Positions 1 to 11,773 are shown, counted from the stretch's first letter. The stretch is DNA of 64,000 nucleotides from Chrysophaeum taylorii (GCA_029834535.1 JAQMWT010000565.1:1-64000); one strand, 5' to 3'. Translations and numbers: made by a program. Notes: a model not told the origin generated them from the letters alone.

Positions 1-254
1 TTCTTCTCTTTCTACACATCAAATAGTCTCTGATTTGTGCCCTACGCTCATGTCATCCATGTCTACCGCGTCCCGAGTACGATGTTTTAGCACTATACCT
101 TTACCTTTCTCGTGTAGTTCTAGATGCCGCCTGTCGTGTTCTGAGGATATAGGGAACATACCTTTTCATTCCCCGAATTAAATACTTCCAGACGTTCATG
201 ATGAGACGGGATGGTTTCCCAGGTGACTTACCACTGCTTGCTAAATGCTCTGCA
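1..254 (+). repeat. 5' LTR (partial, left end outside window)
   Basis: Bases 1-254 align with 11842-12095 with scattered substitutions and small indels, and similarity stops abruptly after CTGCA at 254. By alignment with the complete 3' LTR, about 68 bp at the left is missing. Confidence 0.93.
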
Positions 255-774
255 GGTTATGGGCCAGGCGGGTCCCTGAGAAACCATGTGTTAAAACTGC
301 ACGTAACCGCCTATGGGTATTGGGCGTTACCGCGCCGACTCAGCCTCGCCATGTAAACACGCCACGCTGTCAATACACGCCATTACCATTGGGCTGTATA
401 TAATACTTTTTTTGCACACGTGATCGTGTGCCTTGTTGCACCTGTTCATAGCATCGTATTGTCATGTCAATGTTGATGTGTGTGTAATTGGCTAACCTGT
501 ACCTTGCACACATGTTATGGAATATTTTGGGTACGTCCACTCGTACATTCCATGGCAATGCACTAAAAGCTCCTTGAGAGCACCAAAACTAACCAGCTGC
601 CTGAGTGACTACGCTTAGCGACACTACTCTGGACTCACAGCTTGCACAGTCGTCAAATAGACTTCTTTCCATCGAAAACGATGAGTGTACATAGACACCG
701 ATAGACAGACCCCCTTAGAATGTATAGACAGTGTCAACTGCGTGACTGAACCCACAGGTTCCCCGTCAACTGCT
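255..774 (+). other. Retrotransposon 5' leader
   Basis: Non-coding leader between the 5' LTR and the first gag-like reading frame. A primer binding site is expected just after 254, where the sequence is GGTTATGGGCCAGG; I could not match it to the 3' end of a specific tRNA. No convincing gene is seen; the short open frame on the minus strand (370-558) has no support. Confidence 0.6.
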
Positions 775-2606
775 ATGGCAGAACACGCAGCACGAGCCGC
801 CCCAAGGCGATCACAGGTGCGGATACTTGAAGCTCGAAGCTCCTGTAGTTGAGTTTCTTAACGATGGAAATCGATTTCAGCTTCAGACTCGCAAGGTATC
901 CTTGCAAATCAAACACATTAAGCAATTGTTACGGTCCAGTCATGCCGATGCCTTCCTCGAGTACGACTCGTACGAAGCATATACTCGGTCATGCAAGGAC
1001 TACGAGATCCTCCGGAATCAAATTCTCGATCGCGTTTTCCTGAATGGAAGACCGATAGGGCTGCTGATCTCCGTTTAGCTGTTGATGAATTGCCCCTGAG
1101 TATCAGGAATGGCATTTCACCAACGAAGCTTTCCCCACTTACCTGATGCAGAAGTAGCTCAGCTAGCTACTGTCTGTTAGACGACTATGAAGTCAAGGCA
1201 TTACGTCCTGAAATCAATGCCCGTTTCTTAGAAGAGGAACGAATCTTAAATCGCGCGCACCCGAAGGCATTAGCTTTCGCCACAGCCTTCGTGGTTCGTG
1301 CCCCTGTTACCATGTTTTCGTTAACTGCGGCTGACTGGCACACTTATCAGAACACGCATGCTACATTCTTGCATACTTACTTCAATCTTGAAAGTGTTGG
1401 AAAACCTGCACTTGCGGCCTGGCCCGCCATCATGAGAGTATACCACAAAAGTTATTTACCCAACAAGGCTCGAGCTATTATGCTCATCGCCTTTAGTCAC
1501 TACGAGTCTGTTACGACTACTGATGTGTCTAATTGAAACAGCAATTTAACTCTGTTGTTTATAATCCTAACTGGTATGTCCATGTATTTATCGAAGCTGT
1601 CCTAGCATTTAGGCAAATCTCTTACCAACTTAACCAGGAAGAGACTGACCTTCAATTCGACTTTGGCACTCTTTGTAGAAAAATCTATGAAGAGATACAT
1701 CGGCATTATGCCGATAATACCAGCAACAACCGTTACGATCGTGGTTGGGTAGATTGGTGTTATATGTACGAAACCCGATCTTCATCTCGGCCTGTGCCAG
1801 AAGCTGAACGATTGTGTCACCCTACCAACCCTAATACATTTATAGAATACGCATTAGACCTTTACAATGTAGTATCAAATGGGTCGAACAAAGACGCTTA
1901 GAACGCCCTGTTTCTTGGCAACCCTATGTCGAAGGTTTATCATCTCAACCAAAGCCAAAGTTACTACTTACAAACACTTTGGACTATCGGACAAAAGTCT
2001 GACTCAAACTGCTAACACACTCGCCTTCATCACTTCGTCCCAACCTGGTACATCTTCCACGTTTAATGCTAGACGCTTGCGTAACTCAATGATGCTCGCC
2101 AGCCTTTCTCTCGCAGCGATTTATCGTATTATCGTTCTGGTGATTCTTACGTCACCAAGAAAACTGCCGGACAGTCCCATGACCGTCCAATTTACCCGCA
2201 CTTTTGACAGGTCCTCTCGGTCTAACATGAAATTATTAGATCGAACAAACCACACCTTAAACACCCTGCGAGAGAACAGTGTAGTGAACTTACGAAGCAT
2301 GTGACAGATAATGATAACACGGCTCAGCTACAACAGAATATCAACAAGTTATTTGAGACTCTATTACAATCAGCTGACATTCTGTCAACGACATCTACTG
2401 AGGACAACAGTAGTTTACTTCGTCTAAACGAACAGCTCATGTTTGCAGAAGACATCATTTATGATGTAGACGTTCATCTATCCTCGACCGAAAAGTCGTT
2501 AAACTACGTGGAGCCACAACACCATACTGTTGTTACTGCTCCCACCCCAAAGGCAACTCCTCCTCCTACTACAGACACACAGGTAATCCTTCAATACTGT
2601 GCCTAA
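775..2606 (+). pseudogene. gag-like region of the retrotransposon, frameshifted
   Basis: Position, not homology, supports gag: this is the first coding stretch after the leader and lies upstream of the protease. A candidate start is ATG 775. Reading then moves through several overlapping frames (827-1078, 1291-1536, 1533-1901, 1879-2304, 2301-2606), which together have the helical, moderately charged look of capsid-type protein. I looked for a CCHC zinc knuckle and did not find one in any frame. The last frame contains the first copy of the repeated SLNY motif (2486-2506), where a gag/protease junction would be expected. Confidence 0.55.
2486..2506 (+). other. Repeated SLNY motif, copy 1 (gag/protease junction)
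   Basis: First of five near-identical 21-mers of form GACCG..AA..GTC....TAAACTA. In the locally open frame it reads S-T-E-K-S-L-N-Y-V. Confidence 0.75.
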
Positions 2607-2761
2607 CCTCTTTACCGCTTCCGCCATCTCGGCTTTACCACCAGCATTATTGTCCTCGCTATCTTCACAAGGGTCCAATCGGCCCCCACACCATCATCCC
2701 AGGCCGAAACCAAAGGGATGCCGATCATACTTCGCTATCGTCATTTGATGAAAAGCACGGC

Positions 2762-3553
2762 ATGGCTGATGAGGCTGACGAACCATCACCACCTGTTCAA
2801 CCGATCATTATTCCAACGAATCTGTTATTGCTGAAGAACTTCTTCACAGCCAGCCTCTCCACTACTTGCCCACATTCGGAAAACGCCTTCCTCACCAACT
2901 ACATGAAGGTAAACAGTGTCCCTCCACATTGCTCTTTTCTATATTTTGACTCTTGTGCTACCATCTCATTGATGTCCACTTACGATTTTGCAATACCCAA
3001 TCATATAATTCCATTGGATTCCAAATACGCGCCGATTGTTATTCAGACGGCTACAGGACAACAACGGGCATCACACATGATGTTAACACGTAACATTGTT
3101 GTTCCCCTACCAGATCATCCACAAGTTGGCTATGTTAAGATCGACTTCGCTTTATGTCTTCAGCCAGTGCATGACCGACATCTCGCTATCCTGAGCATGC
3201 TCGAGTGGAACCAGACGAACCTGACCACTGTGTTCAATGATCGAGCTGAGCCAAAGCTCAGCGCTGTCACGAGCCGCATAGACAAAGATGTACGTATACC
3301 CATACATTATGTAGCAGCTAATTTACCTGCTCTCCCTTGTCTCACTTACAACATCGCGCGCGACAAACGGCTCGAACTTCGGTCTCTCGCATTTCCCCTC
3401 AAGCGATACCATGAAAACAGGGATCTACTGGCATACTACAACTACCTACTCCAAAGAGTTTTACCAGATCGCCCGTGGATTCGCCCTTTGGTTCTCAATC
3501 TTCGGAACAGAGAAAACAAATTTGTTCAGCAAAATACGCAGCCATTAACTTGA
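2762..3553 (+). pseudogene. Retropepsin-like aspartic protease domain
   Basis: A 263-codon open stretch. About 60 residues in lies F-D-S-C-A-T-I-S-L-M, which matches the copia protease active site (D-S-G-A-T/S) with Gly replaced by Cys. Downstream, an R-H-L-A-I-L-S-M-L segment resembles the usual N-L-L-S-V-x-Q-L strand of copia proteases. In the family this enzyme cuts the Gag-Pol polyprotein. The Gly to Cys change would be unusual for a working enzyme and may be part of the decay. It is followed, after a frame change, by the methyltransferase domain; no SLNY motif separates the two. Confidence 0.7.
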
Positions 3554-3599
3554 CTACTCTCCACGCCCAGTGTTTCTCTCACAAGAGCCCAATCTCCGC

Positions 3600-5100
3600 A
3601 AACCCTCTGTCATGTTACTTTTGTTCTGGTTTGTCAACTCCGGCGTTCCTGTCTCAAGCCACTAATTGACTTAGGCTTAAATATCAATGTAAAAGTTGTT
3701 GTTGAGTCTGATGATACGCTTGTTCGTATGTTACGCCACCGTTTTCCTACTGTATTATTATTTGAATCATCCCGCCTTTATTAACCACCTTCACCTAATC
3801 TCACCAGAGGAAAGGCGCACATTCTATTGTGATATAATTGAGATCACTCCTCCCTGCACAAACAGGAATTTACTAAAACAGCAAAAGACAGAAGACTTAC
3901 ACAGCCTGCTGGACGACTCTCTTTCGACAGCACTGCTTGTCTGTCATCAAGCTACTCCAGCCCTGTGGTTACTACTGCTGAGATGACGCCTCCGCATAAG
4001 TACTGTCATCAAGACCACATCACAGTGGCCAACCTTATCCATACTACACTTGATTACTGTGTCGATGTTGTTGATAGGTTCCCGACCTACCTCTGTGGCG
4101 ACTACCAATCTAGAGAAAGATGGATATGCATCGCACGCAGATATTCTACTGGACCAATTAAACTATTGTCGTGGCCCATCCTCCATCCACGCCCCTTCCT
4201 AAAGATCGTGGATGATCTACAAGCTATTCCCAAGCGCCTTTGGCTACCTAACCACGTATCCAAAGACTGGATCCGGGTGTTCCCCGATCATCCATATATC
4301 CCGTTCTTAAAACGTTTGCACCTTACTCTCGCACGGGTTCTGCTCAGCTTACTATGGCTGACCTTGAATCCCTCAATATGTTACTGCTTCGCCTTCACTC
4401 ACAACAGGCTCACGAGCAACGTACTCACTCTGTTCAATCCGAGTGTACTTTATCATCAGTTGTGCTTTAAACGCTCCTCTATGGAGCCACTAACCAATGC
4501 AACCCATCCTATACACGCCAAGGTTTTTACAATCCTCTATAACTTGTTTGCCAGCTTACACACTAACTCACCCACTCCTGTGTCCTATTACATAACCGTT
4601 TTCGAAACTAACCAACCGTCACACAGGTTATTACTTACAACCTCATCAACATCACACAACTCCCACTTCTTAACTGGTGGCCACCACTCTGACGGCAACC
4701 TCACCATAGAGAACGCCACCACCAAATATCATGCTTCCATTGACGCTTTGGAAGCACGTATACGTTCACTGCTTCCGACATCCCCGCGACCGGGACAGGC
4801 CCATATATTTGGGAGCCGTTTATGGGTTACTGGTGGTTAGTCCAAGCCCGTCCCCAAGTTGGCTCCGCTGCCACCTATGGCACCGCCATACAAAAGCTCT
4901 TGTCCAATGCTCTCTTGTGATGCCTGGCTGTCTTATCTACAAGGCCACCGACAACTCTTTCGACTACAAGGATTCTCATTTTGCTCTGGAGATCACCACT
5001 TATCTCATAGTCGCTATATAGGGTACCTTCGTGGAAGTGACCGCAAACTCGGCTCTAAAATCCACTCAATGCTTGCTCCATTGCCAACCGTCCGAGGGTA
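3600..5100 (+). pseudogene. C5 cytosine DNA methyltransferase domain inside the retrotransposon, frameshifted
   Basis: The conserved blocks of C5-methyltransferases appear in order although split across frames. Motif I: F-C-S-G-L-S-T-P (3619-3642). Motif II: L-G-L-N-I-N-V-K-V-V-V-E-S-D-D (about 3671-3715), then R-H-R-F-P. Motif IV with the catalytic cysteine: I-T-P-P-C-T (3843-3860; Cys codon 3855). Motif VIII: Q-S-R-E-R (4106-4120). Motif IX-like R-L-F/Q-L-Q-G-F near 4949-4975, and a weak motif X-like L-A-P-L near 5070. The 4250-4880 stretch between VIII and IX would be a long target recognition region. In the family these blocks bind S-adenosylmethionine and transfer methyl to cytosine C5. 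It sits between protease and integrase, where copia elements normally have nothing. Frame breaks lie near 3645, 3960-3985 and 4850. Motif VI (ENV) is not clear. Confidence 0.75.
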
Positions 5101-5470
5101 TGCCAATATTATTTTACTCGACCCTCGCAACGGGAAATTACGCTACCCACTCGACCGGAGTTGATTCGTGCTAACAACCACACCAAACAACAAGAATCCT
5201 TCCCCTTGTCTCTACGCCATGACCTTTGCTGTGATATGCTCAGCAATGCTCTGCCTGCCGGTACGTACAGCACTCTGTACAAGCACCTTTCGCTCCTCGT
5301 TGCCGATATTAAATCCCTTATGTTGGACCCTACCTTTCAACATACTGCTGCCGTGACGAGAAAATCCTATGTATCTAATTTCATGACCTTGATCAAGCTT
5401 CCACCACGTGCAGCACAGATACCTTGTCTTTGGCACAAGCTTTTATGATGCCTATTTCCAGCAACTGCTT

Positions 5471-5491
5471 GACCGAAATGTCGTTAAACTA
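5471..5491 (+). other. Repeated SLNY motif, copy 2 (before integrase)
   Basis: Second copy; in the matching frame it reads L-T-E-M-S-L-N-Y-I. It lies after the methyltransferase and just before the integrase zinc finger. Confidence 0.75.
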
Positions 5492-5519
5492 TATATCTTC
5501 GTCCTACGAAGATACTCTT

Positions 5520-6680
5520 CGTTACTCGTGATGATGAGGATGCACCTCCAAGTGACCCTGCTGCGCACCATGATGACGACGCACCGCCTTCCCCTGCCTT
5601 AGACACCGAACTCAAGTTCGATGTTCGGCGCAAACGGCACATTCCCGCTCATCCCATTCCTCGTAAGTCCCTCGCGCACGGATCCACCGAATATCTCAAT
5701 GCCAAAGAACGTGCCAATCGCTTTCACCGGGTGCATCACTGCCCCGACAAGGTCGCTGCCAAGGCCCCAACGTACTTGCCCGCCCTGGATTCTCTGCTTC
5801 TGACATACCATATCGCGACTTATGCACCGACTGCATCGCACACAACAAGCGCCACCCGCACAAGCATTTCAATGCGACCAAGCCTTCTTTTGAGCAAACT
5901 CACAAAGCCGGCGAAGTCTGGGCGTGCGACGGCGGCTATGTGACCATCCCATCCGAATGGGAGGCTTCACACATATCATCGTCTTCAAGGAACTCATTTC
6001 GAAATTTCTCTTGGTGTACTTTACACGCACCACCAACGCCACGGAGTTCACTCAAGCTCTGGATTTTGTGTATGACTTCTGTCGTACACAACTCAACGTG
6101 CACATGCGCACCCTCTACTCCGATGCATTCAAGCCCTACTTTAGCCAGCACATTACCTCCCCGTACCGCGTCGATAAGGGCATTCAACTCATTGCCTTCC
6201 CGCCGTACATGCACCACTTTAACTTTGAAGTTGAGTCTGCCATCGGTTTCATCGCCTCCGCCTCCTCAACTCGCCTTCGTTCTCTCCTTAATGCTCACTA
6301 TCGTGGCGCCAAGATCGTGGAACCCGCTATCATGTTCCATGGGCGGTGATACACACCGTTCAAAGCTATAACCTTCTCCCGAACGCCACGCTCGAGCGCA
6401 TTCATCATGCTATTCTGAGTCCGCAACAGCTACTCTACAACCAACTCAACACTCCCCAACACGATATGCTCAAGATTTTTGGCGCTGAATGTTACCTCCT
6501 ATTGGAGCCCCATGAACACCACAAGTGGGAACCGTGCCGCCGCAAATATCTGTATCTCTGTTGCGCCAACGCGCAAAACCCGCTCGTCTCCCCACGCGTC
6601 GACCATCTCGCTGACGTCGTCCTCAACCCTGAAAACGGACAAATTCGTGTTTCGTCCAAGCTGCAATTCCTCTACATGTT
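5520..6680 (+). pseudogene. Copia integrase (zinc-binding, catalytic core, C-terminal part), frameshifted
   Basis: An HHCC-type pre-integrase finger is visible: H-x3-H near 5720-5735 and C-T-D-C near 5830. The catalytic core follows: first Asp in V-W-A-C-D-G-G (codon 5928), second in L-Y-S-D-A-F (codon 6122, about 65 residues on), and Glu in F-E-V-E-S (codon 6233), giving a D,D(~36)E spacing where copia has N-G-V-V-E-R. Past 6460, M-L-K-I-F-G-A-E-C-Y matches the copia F-G-C-x-A-Y block. The family inserts the cDNA into host DNA. The domain is split among three frames with a break right after the first Asp (near 5940). Confidence 0.85.
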
Positions 6681-7334
6681 GCAGCATCCTACTCCTGATC
6701 CTGAACTAGCTCCTCCGCCTCACGCTCCTCCCGCGCCTTTCTCGCTCACACCCCACACCACTATCCAAGACCATGTCATTCAGAGGGGGACAAGGACTCC
6801 TCATCCTCAGAGGGGGCACTCCCCACCTCCTTCAGCTCCTTCTTCGTCCCCTACTCCTGCCTCTTCTCCCTCTTCTAACACTCTCGCCGACGATTCTGGC
6901 TCTATGTCACCGCCGCCCTTGCTTCCTTCTTACAAAGACCTTTTTGCACAAGATGACCTCATTCTTGTCCCAGGTTCCAAACAGCCTAACACCCGCAAGG
7001 CCACTTCTATGAAAACTATCCGAGCCCGGTTACAAGCGTCTACTATTGGTGCTTACAAAGCCGCTGGTGGCAAGCTCGCCGATTTCCGCTGGGATCTTCG
7101 CCACCACTTTCTTACGTTCAAGTCTCCCGCCCTCTCCGCCCTTCATCTCCGTGGTGGTATCCTCTGGTCTGCTATCTGCTCAGAGGGGGAACATGCGTTG
7201 TTAGCTCGTCTTCTTCTCCCGTTGCGCACTGACTTACTTGCCCGCTACCCGCACGTCGATGGTTACTTCGCCCACGCCAAGTGCGCATCCAGCATCCCAG
7301 CTGCAACCTTTTTAACTGCTGATGGTTCACCTGC

Positions 7335-9526
7335 GTGCCCTATTCCTCAGCCCCTTTATCTGCGTTCACTGAACACGCTGCTGCCTTCGGCACTTCTTCC
7401 TTACAATATGCACTTACGTACCTGGCGCCGACCAGCTTTATTGATCACAACTCATCCGAGTTTGGCGCTACTTCTGCATCTCTGGCTGACTTGGAGGAAT
7501 ACCTTCTGGTCTCTACAGAGTTTATCACCCAGGTCTTACGTACCGACCCTACTATCCATATCCAACTGGAATCTGCCCCTACTACTCCTACTGACGCTGT
7601 TTCCGCTTATCCCGAAGTTGCGCACACTGCCTCGACCGCAACGTCGCTAAACTATAATTCACCAGCCATTGTTGGTCCTGACGAATATAAGGTCCAAGAA
7701 GCGGACGTTTCCATTGACGAATATAAACTTAAGTGCCTCCACGGTTTGTCGCCTGAAAACAGGCACGCCTACCTCAAGGCCATCGCCAAGGAACTCCACG
7801 ACATTATCCGCTTTGGCTGCTTCAAACTTTCCTTACCCGACGGTGTCTCTCGTCCTATTGACAGCAAGATGGTGCTGAAGATTAAAACAGACTCTGCAGG
7901 CAAATACGTTAAGCACAAGGCTCGCCTCGTACTACGTGGCTTCCTAGCATCTCTTGGCGCCGATTTCTTTGGTACCTTCAGCCCCATGGCCACCATGACC
8001 GCAATCCGGGTACTACTAGCTATTGCAGCATACAAGCAATTGCCTGTCTACCATGCAGACGTCCCGAACGCCTTCGTTCAGTCTGACATCGATGCCAATG
8101 TCTATGTTCAGTTACCAGACGGCATCAAGCTTATCGACCCCGATGACGCTAAGTACAAGGGCCGACGTCTACCGAAACTGCTGAAGTCACTTTATGGACT
8201 TCGGCAATCACCATCCCTTTGGAACAAAGAGATAGACGGCTTCTTCCGTAGCCTTGGCTACAAACGCCTGCATTCGGACTCTTGCCTATATGCTCGAGTA
8301 TCCGCACATGCTAAGTTCGTCGTATGCAGTCTGTCTGTAGACGACATTGTTATTGTGTCCAATGACGACCCTCTTCGTACTGAATTACAGGATGCCCTCC
8401 ACAAACGGTATGCTGTAGAGCAGTTTGAACCTGTCCATACCCTCCTAGGCATGCGTGTGTGTCGCACATCTGACGGTTCCATTTCTCTGGATGTGCAAGC
8501 CAAGCTGGATGAACTCTTCGCTGATCACCCAGTCTTGCAGCAACTGACCCCGCTTAAATATCCTATGTCATCGTCCTTCAAGTATAAAGATGGCACTCCC
8601 AGCTCTGAAACAGAGTTGTACATCAATTCGCACTTTGCCACCCTCCTTGGCAAGCTGGTGTTCATGCAAGTTGCCTGCAGACCTGACTTCTCGCAAGCCT
8701 TGGGCAGATGTTCGCGTGGTATGCATGCACCCACGTATGTTCACGTCCAAATGCTAGAGCATTTGCTTCGCTACCTCAAGAAGCCGGAAAACCGCTCACT
8801 TCGCCTCTGGTTCCATCCTAAAGGTAATGCCATTGAAGCTCACCTTCGCACTGTCTCCGCTAATCGAATTGATCTATCCACTGTGGTCGACTACCAACCG
8901 CAGGATGTATCTACTGGACAGTTTGATCCCTTAGTTGCCATGGTTGACGCTGACAACGCCCCTTCCTTAGCACAGGAAGATAGGAAATCTACCACCGGGT
9001 TTGTCTTCTATATCTTTTCAACTGCCTTATTGGTTGGAAAAGCAAACTTCAACCGATTGTCTCCTGCTCAACTCACGAAGCTGAGTTGATTGCCCTCAGT
9101 ATTTGTGCTGATGAAGCTGTTTGGCTACGCAAGCTGCTGTTGGAACTCTCCTTTGTCGTCAACCCCACCTTCTACGTCAACAATGCTAATGGTGAGAACA
9201 CCGCTGACCCTGTTGACTTCGATGACAATGACAACCCAATTGCTGAAGATATGCGCTTCATCAGAAGCCTACCTCTCTTGTCTGACAATGCTGCCGCTGT
9301 TCACACCTCTAATAACCCAGGTGGGTCCTCTCGATCCAAGGCACTGTCGACCAGGTGGTTTTAAATCCGTGAGTACATCTCGCTACAGAAAATACCAGTC
9401 CATCATGTTCCCGGCAAGCTGAACGTGGCGGATGGTTTTACAAAGCCACTTGCTGCTGAGTTCTCCACTTTTCGTTCTCTACTCGGTATGCATCATGCCT
9501 CTGACGACAAGCCTTTACAGGATTGA
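7335..9526 (+). pseudogene. Reverse transcriptase (RVT_2) and RNase H of copia type, frameshifted near 9015 and 9360
   Basis: A 584-codon frame (7335-9089) holds a full copia RT: K-A-R-L-V-L-R-G-F, then D-V-P-N-A-F-V-Q-S-D (first catalytic Asp), L-K-S-L-Y-G-L-R-Q-S-P, and the S-V-D-D active site near 8335-8346 (copia Y-V-D-D). RNase H starts with M-V-D-A-D near 8940, then R-K-S-T-T-G-F-V-F. A one-base shift in the T-run near 9014-9019 moves reading to W-K-S-K-L-Q and H-E-A-E-L. The third RNase H acid is S-D-N near 9280. A second shift near 9360 leads to I-R-E-Y and F-T-K-P-L, typical of the copia C-terminus, ending at TGA 9524-9526. The same frame continues into the fourth SLNY motif 18 bp later. 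Confidence 0.92.
7634..7654 (+). other. Repeated SLNY motif, copy 3 (integrase/RT junction)
   Basis: Third copy; in the frame of the RT it reads S-T-A-T-S-L-N-Y-N, some 30 codons before conserved RT sequence starts. Confidence 0.75.
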
Positions 9527-9543
9527 AGATGCCTAACCCTAGT

Positions 9544-9564
9544 GACCGCAACGTCTTTAAACTA
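9544..9564 (+). other. Repeated SLNY motif, copy 4 (after RNase H)
   Basis: Fourth copy, 18 bp after the RNase H stop and in the same frame; it reads T-A-T-S-L-N followed by TAG where the other copies have TAT or TAC. Confidence 0.72.
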
Positions 9565-9622
9565 GCAAACTAGCCCTGGCCCTACCTTCTTTTGCCACAT
9601 TTTTTTTGTACGTGTCGTGTGA

Positions 9623-11652
9623 GTGTCGCTCATGTCTTTTTCTTGGCACTCCCGTGGCCGTGGCCGTGGCATCTCTCCAGTCGTTCGAAGGACATTTCCA
9701 CGCTCGCTTTCCACCACCGAGCCTTCTCCCAAGTTGTCTCAAAAGCGACAACCCACAACCTCTGTCACTCCTGCTACCTCCCAGGCTGCTACTGTCTCAC
9801 CGACACCAGCTGAACCTGTTTTACTACAATCCCTAACACTCCAGGATGGCCTCAACATGGATTTTGCCCTGATTGAACGAGGATACTCTCTCTCTGAGAG
9901 CTTCCGTACTCCTGCTACTCCCTTTCTCTCTTCTTTTATGCGAGCGGAAATCTCTACGGCACTCAACTCGATCTATGAATCTGCTGACTTTTTACTGTTT
10001 GTGGAACTAACAACATTCATATCCATGCGCTTACCCATTACTACATTTTGGGAAGCTGCTCCTGCTATTACTTCTATTGGCTGCTACAGAAGCCCCAAAC
10101 GTGAACGTTTCATTCTGTCATCATACTGTACGCAGTGCCTCAACGATTTGGGGCAACCTACATTTCTTGCCTCCACCACATATAATTCGAAGTCACAAGC
10201 ACCTAGTGAACTCCCCACTGAAGTGCGGAGTCACCTCAACACAGATGACCACAAGAAGAATGGTCACATCCCCATCTCAACTATCACCATTAACATTTGT
10301 TGTGCTTGTCACAACACCGATCAGGTGCCCATACAACCTATCGTATGTGCACGTAACGCTACTTCCTTCCAACCCTCCTGTGATGGGTGCTCAGCTGGTC
10401 ATATACGCGCAACCATCATACGCACGTATCATTTGCCAAAGGAGCTACATACTCTCTTGACTAGCAACGCAACATCCGTCTCTTGCTCATTTAGTCTTAT
10501 CAGTAACCGATGCAGCCACAGACTCCACCACTCAACTGCCATTCGCACTGGATCTTCGGCTTATTACTCAGATGCACCTGGAGCATTTTAACTTTCTTGT
10601 AACGCTCGTGCGAACACAGGCTCGTAAAACTCATGCTATGTTCAAGCCCACCAAATACCACCATGTGATTAATACTGTTGTCCAATCGTGGGCACAACAT
10701 CTTGACGACTACGTATCATCCTCAGATGACACAAAGCCGCCATCACTCCTGGACGTAATGTTCGGCCCCACCTATACTCCGGCAGAACATCAAGACTTTC
10801 TGCACTTTCTAAACACGAAATACCCCCTACTTGCACAGCATGTGTTGACCGAAACGTCATTAAACTACTCACTTCCCACATCAGAATCTACTCTGGAAAT
10901 GTCTTCGCCATCGACACACCCTGCTCCTTCTGCCTCGCCTGATGATGTCGATGCCTTGCGTCAACAAGTCGAGCAACTCCAGGAAACTCTTCGCCTATAT
11001 ATTCGCAAGTGTCAACACCCTCAGCGCTGAGAATCTATCTCTGCGGACAGATATGCAGGCTGCCATTGCTTCAATTACCTCCCTGGAGAACCGGCTCTTT
11101 CCTCCTACAGCCAATGCACACGTGTTGCTCGTAACATTGTTCAAGATCACAGAGCTACTGTCTCGCTTAACTCTAACAGCTCATGACCAATATGCCGCCA
11201 ACCATTCCTCCCCGGACGATCACCTCCATCGTCTGCGTGATAATTTGCTCTCGTGTATTCAAAGCATTCCCTTCGCATGTGAATAGGAAGACTCCTCTAT
11301 CTTCTCGGATCCGTTCGCTGAGTCCAACTTCTTGGAAAACCAACTGGACACCCTAAAACTTGACTCACTAGTGCCATCCCTACTGAAAGCTTTACTTGCA
11401 CTCACGTTTCGTATGGTACCACACCATTCTGCTATTGGTGTTCACCACCTTACAGCAGAAGCTGACGAAGAAGATACCGATACCCTCGAACCAGTAACGA
11501 TGCCCACCACCTCAGATAGCCGCAACACACTGTCTGTTCAACAGTACCTGTGTTTCGTAATGCTCTGTTTAAAAGCGTCAAGTCGACTCTCAACTCACCA
11601 AGTTCAAGTCCCAAGCCCTAAGACACCCTACTATGCTCTTGATGCTTCTTAG
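9623..11652 (+). pseudogene. Extra ORF region between RNase H and the 3' LTR
   Basis: Most copia elements end soon after RNase H; this one has about 2.1 kb more with coding character in three successive frames: 9623-10591 (322 codons), 10572-11030 and 10942-11652 (one in-frame stop at 11284). The first begins with an R-G-R-G-R-G basic stretch and Ser/Thr/Pro-rich segment and later shows C-x2-C pairs (C-T-Q-C, C-C-A-C, C-D-G-C) that could bind zinc. The later part has heptad-like Leu/Gln/Glu spacing near 10940-11100 (coiled coil). I do not recognise a family; there is no signal peptide or membrane segment to support an env-like role. Confidence 0.55.
10847..10867 (+). other. Repeated SLNY motif, copy 5 (inside the extra ORF)
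   Basis: Fifth copy; in the open frame it reads L-T-E-T-S-L-N-Y-S, between a folded-looking part and a Ser/Pro linker leading to a coiled coil. Confidence 0.75.
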
Positions 11653-11766
11653 GTGACCTCTGCGACCATCAAGACTGTAAGCTCCTTTCCTTTTTTTTTC
11701 TCCTGTTTTCATCATCATCTTTGTCAAGAGATACTCTTCAGTCGCACCTTGCGCTTAAGACATCTC

Positions 11767-11773
11767 GAGGGGG
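11767..11773 (+). other. Polypurine tract of the retrotransposon
   Basis: GAGGGGG sits directly against the TGCAGAG start of the 3' LTR, the expected place for the plus-strand primer of reverse transcription. Confidence 0.75.

Noticed and set aside
1128-1145. ACTTACCTG resembling the 5' end of U1 snRNA
   Set aside because: Lies within the decayed gag region and no U1 stem-loops or Sm site follow.
775-2606. CCHC zinc knuckle expected in gag
   Set aside because: Looked for C-x2-C-x4-H-x4-C in all three forward frames and did not find it.
4140-4180. Possible sixth copy of the retroelement motif (GGACCAATTAAACTA)
   Set aside because: Only the 3' half matches and it does not lie at a domain boundary.
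775-9526. Programmed ribosomal frameshifting in the retroelement
   Set aside because: More than ten frame changes occur within conserved domains, together with stops and LTR divergence; decay explains them better.
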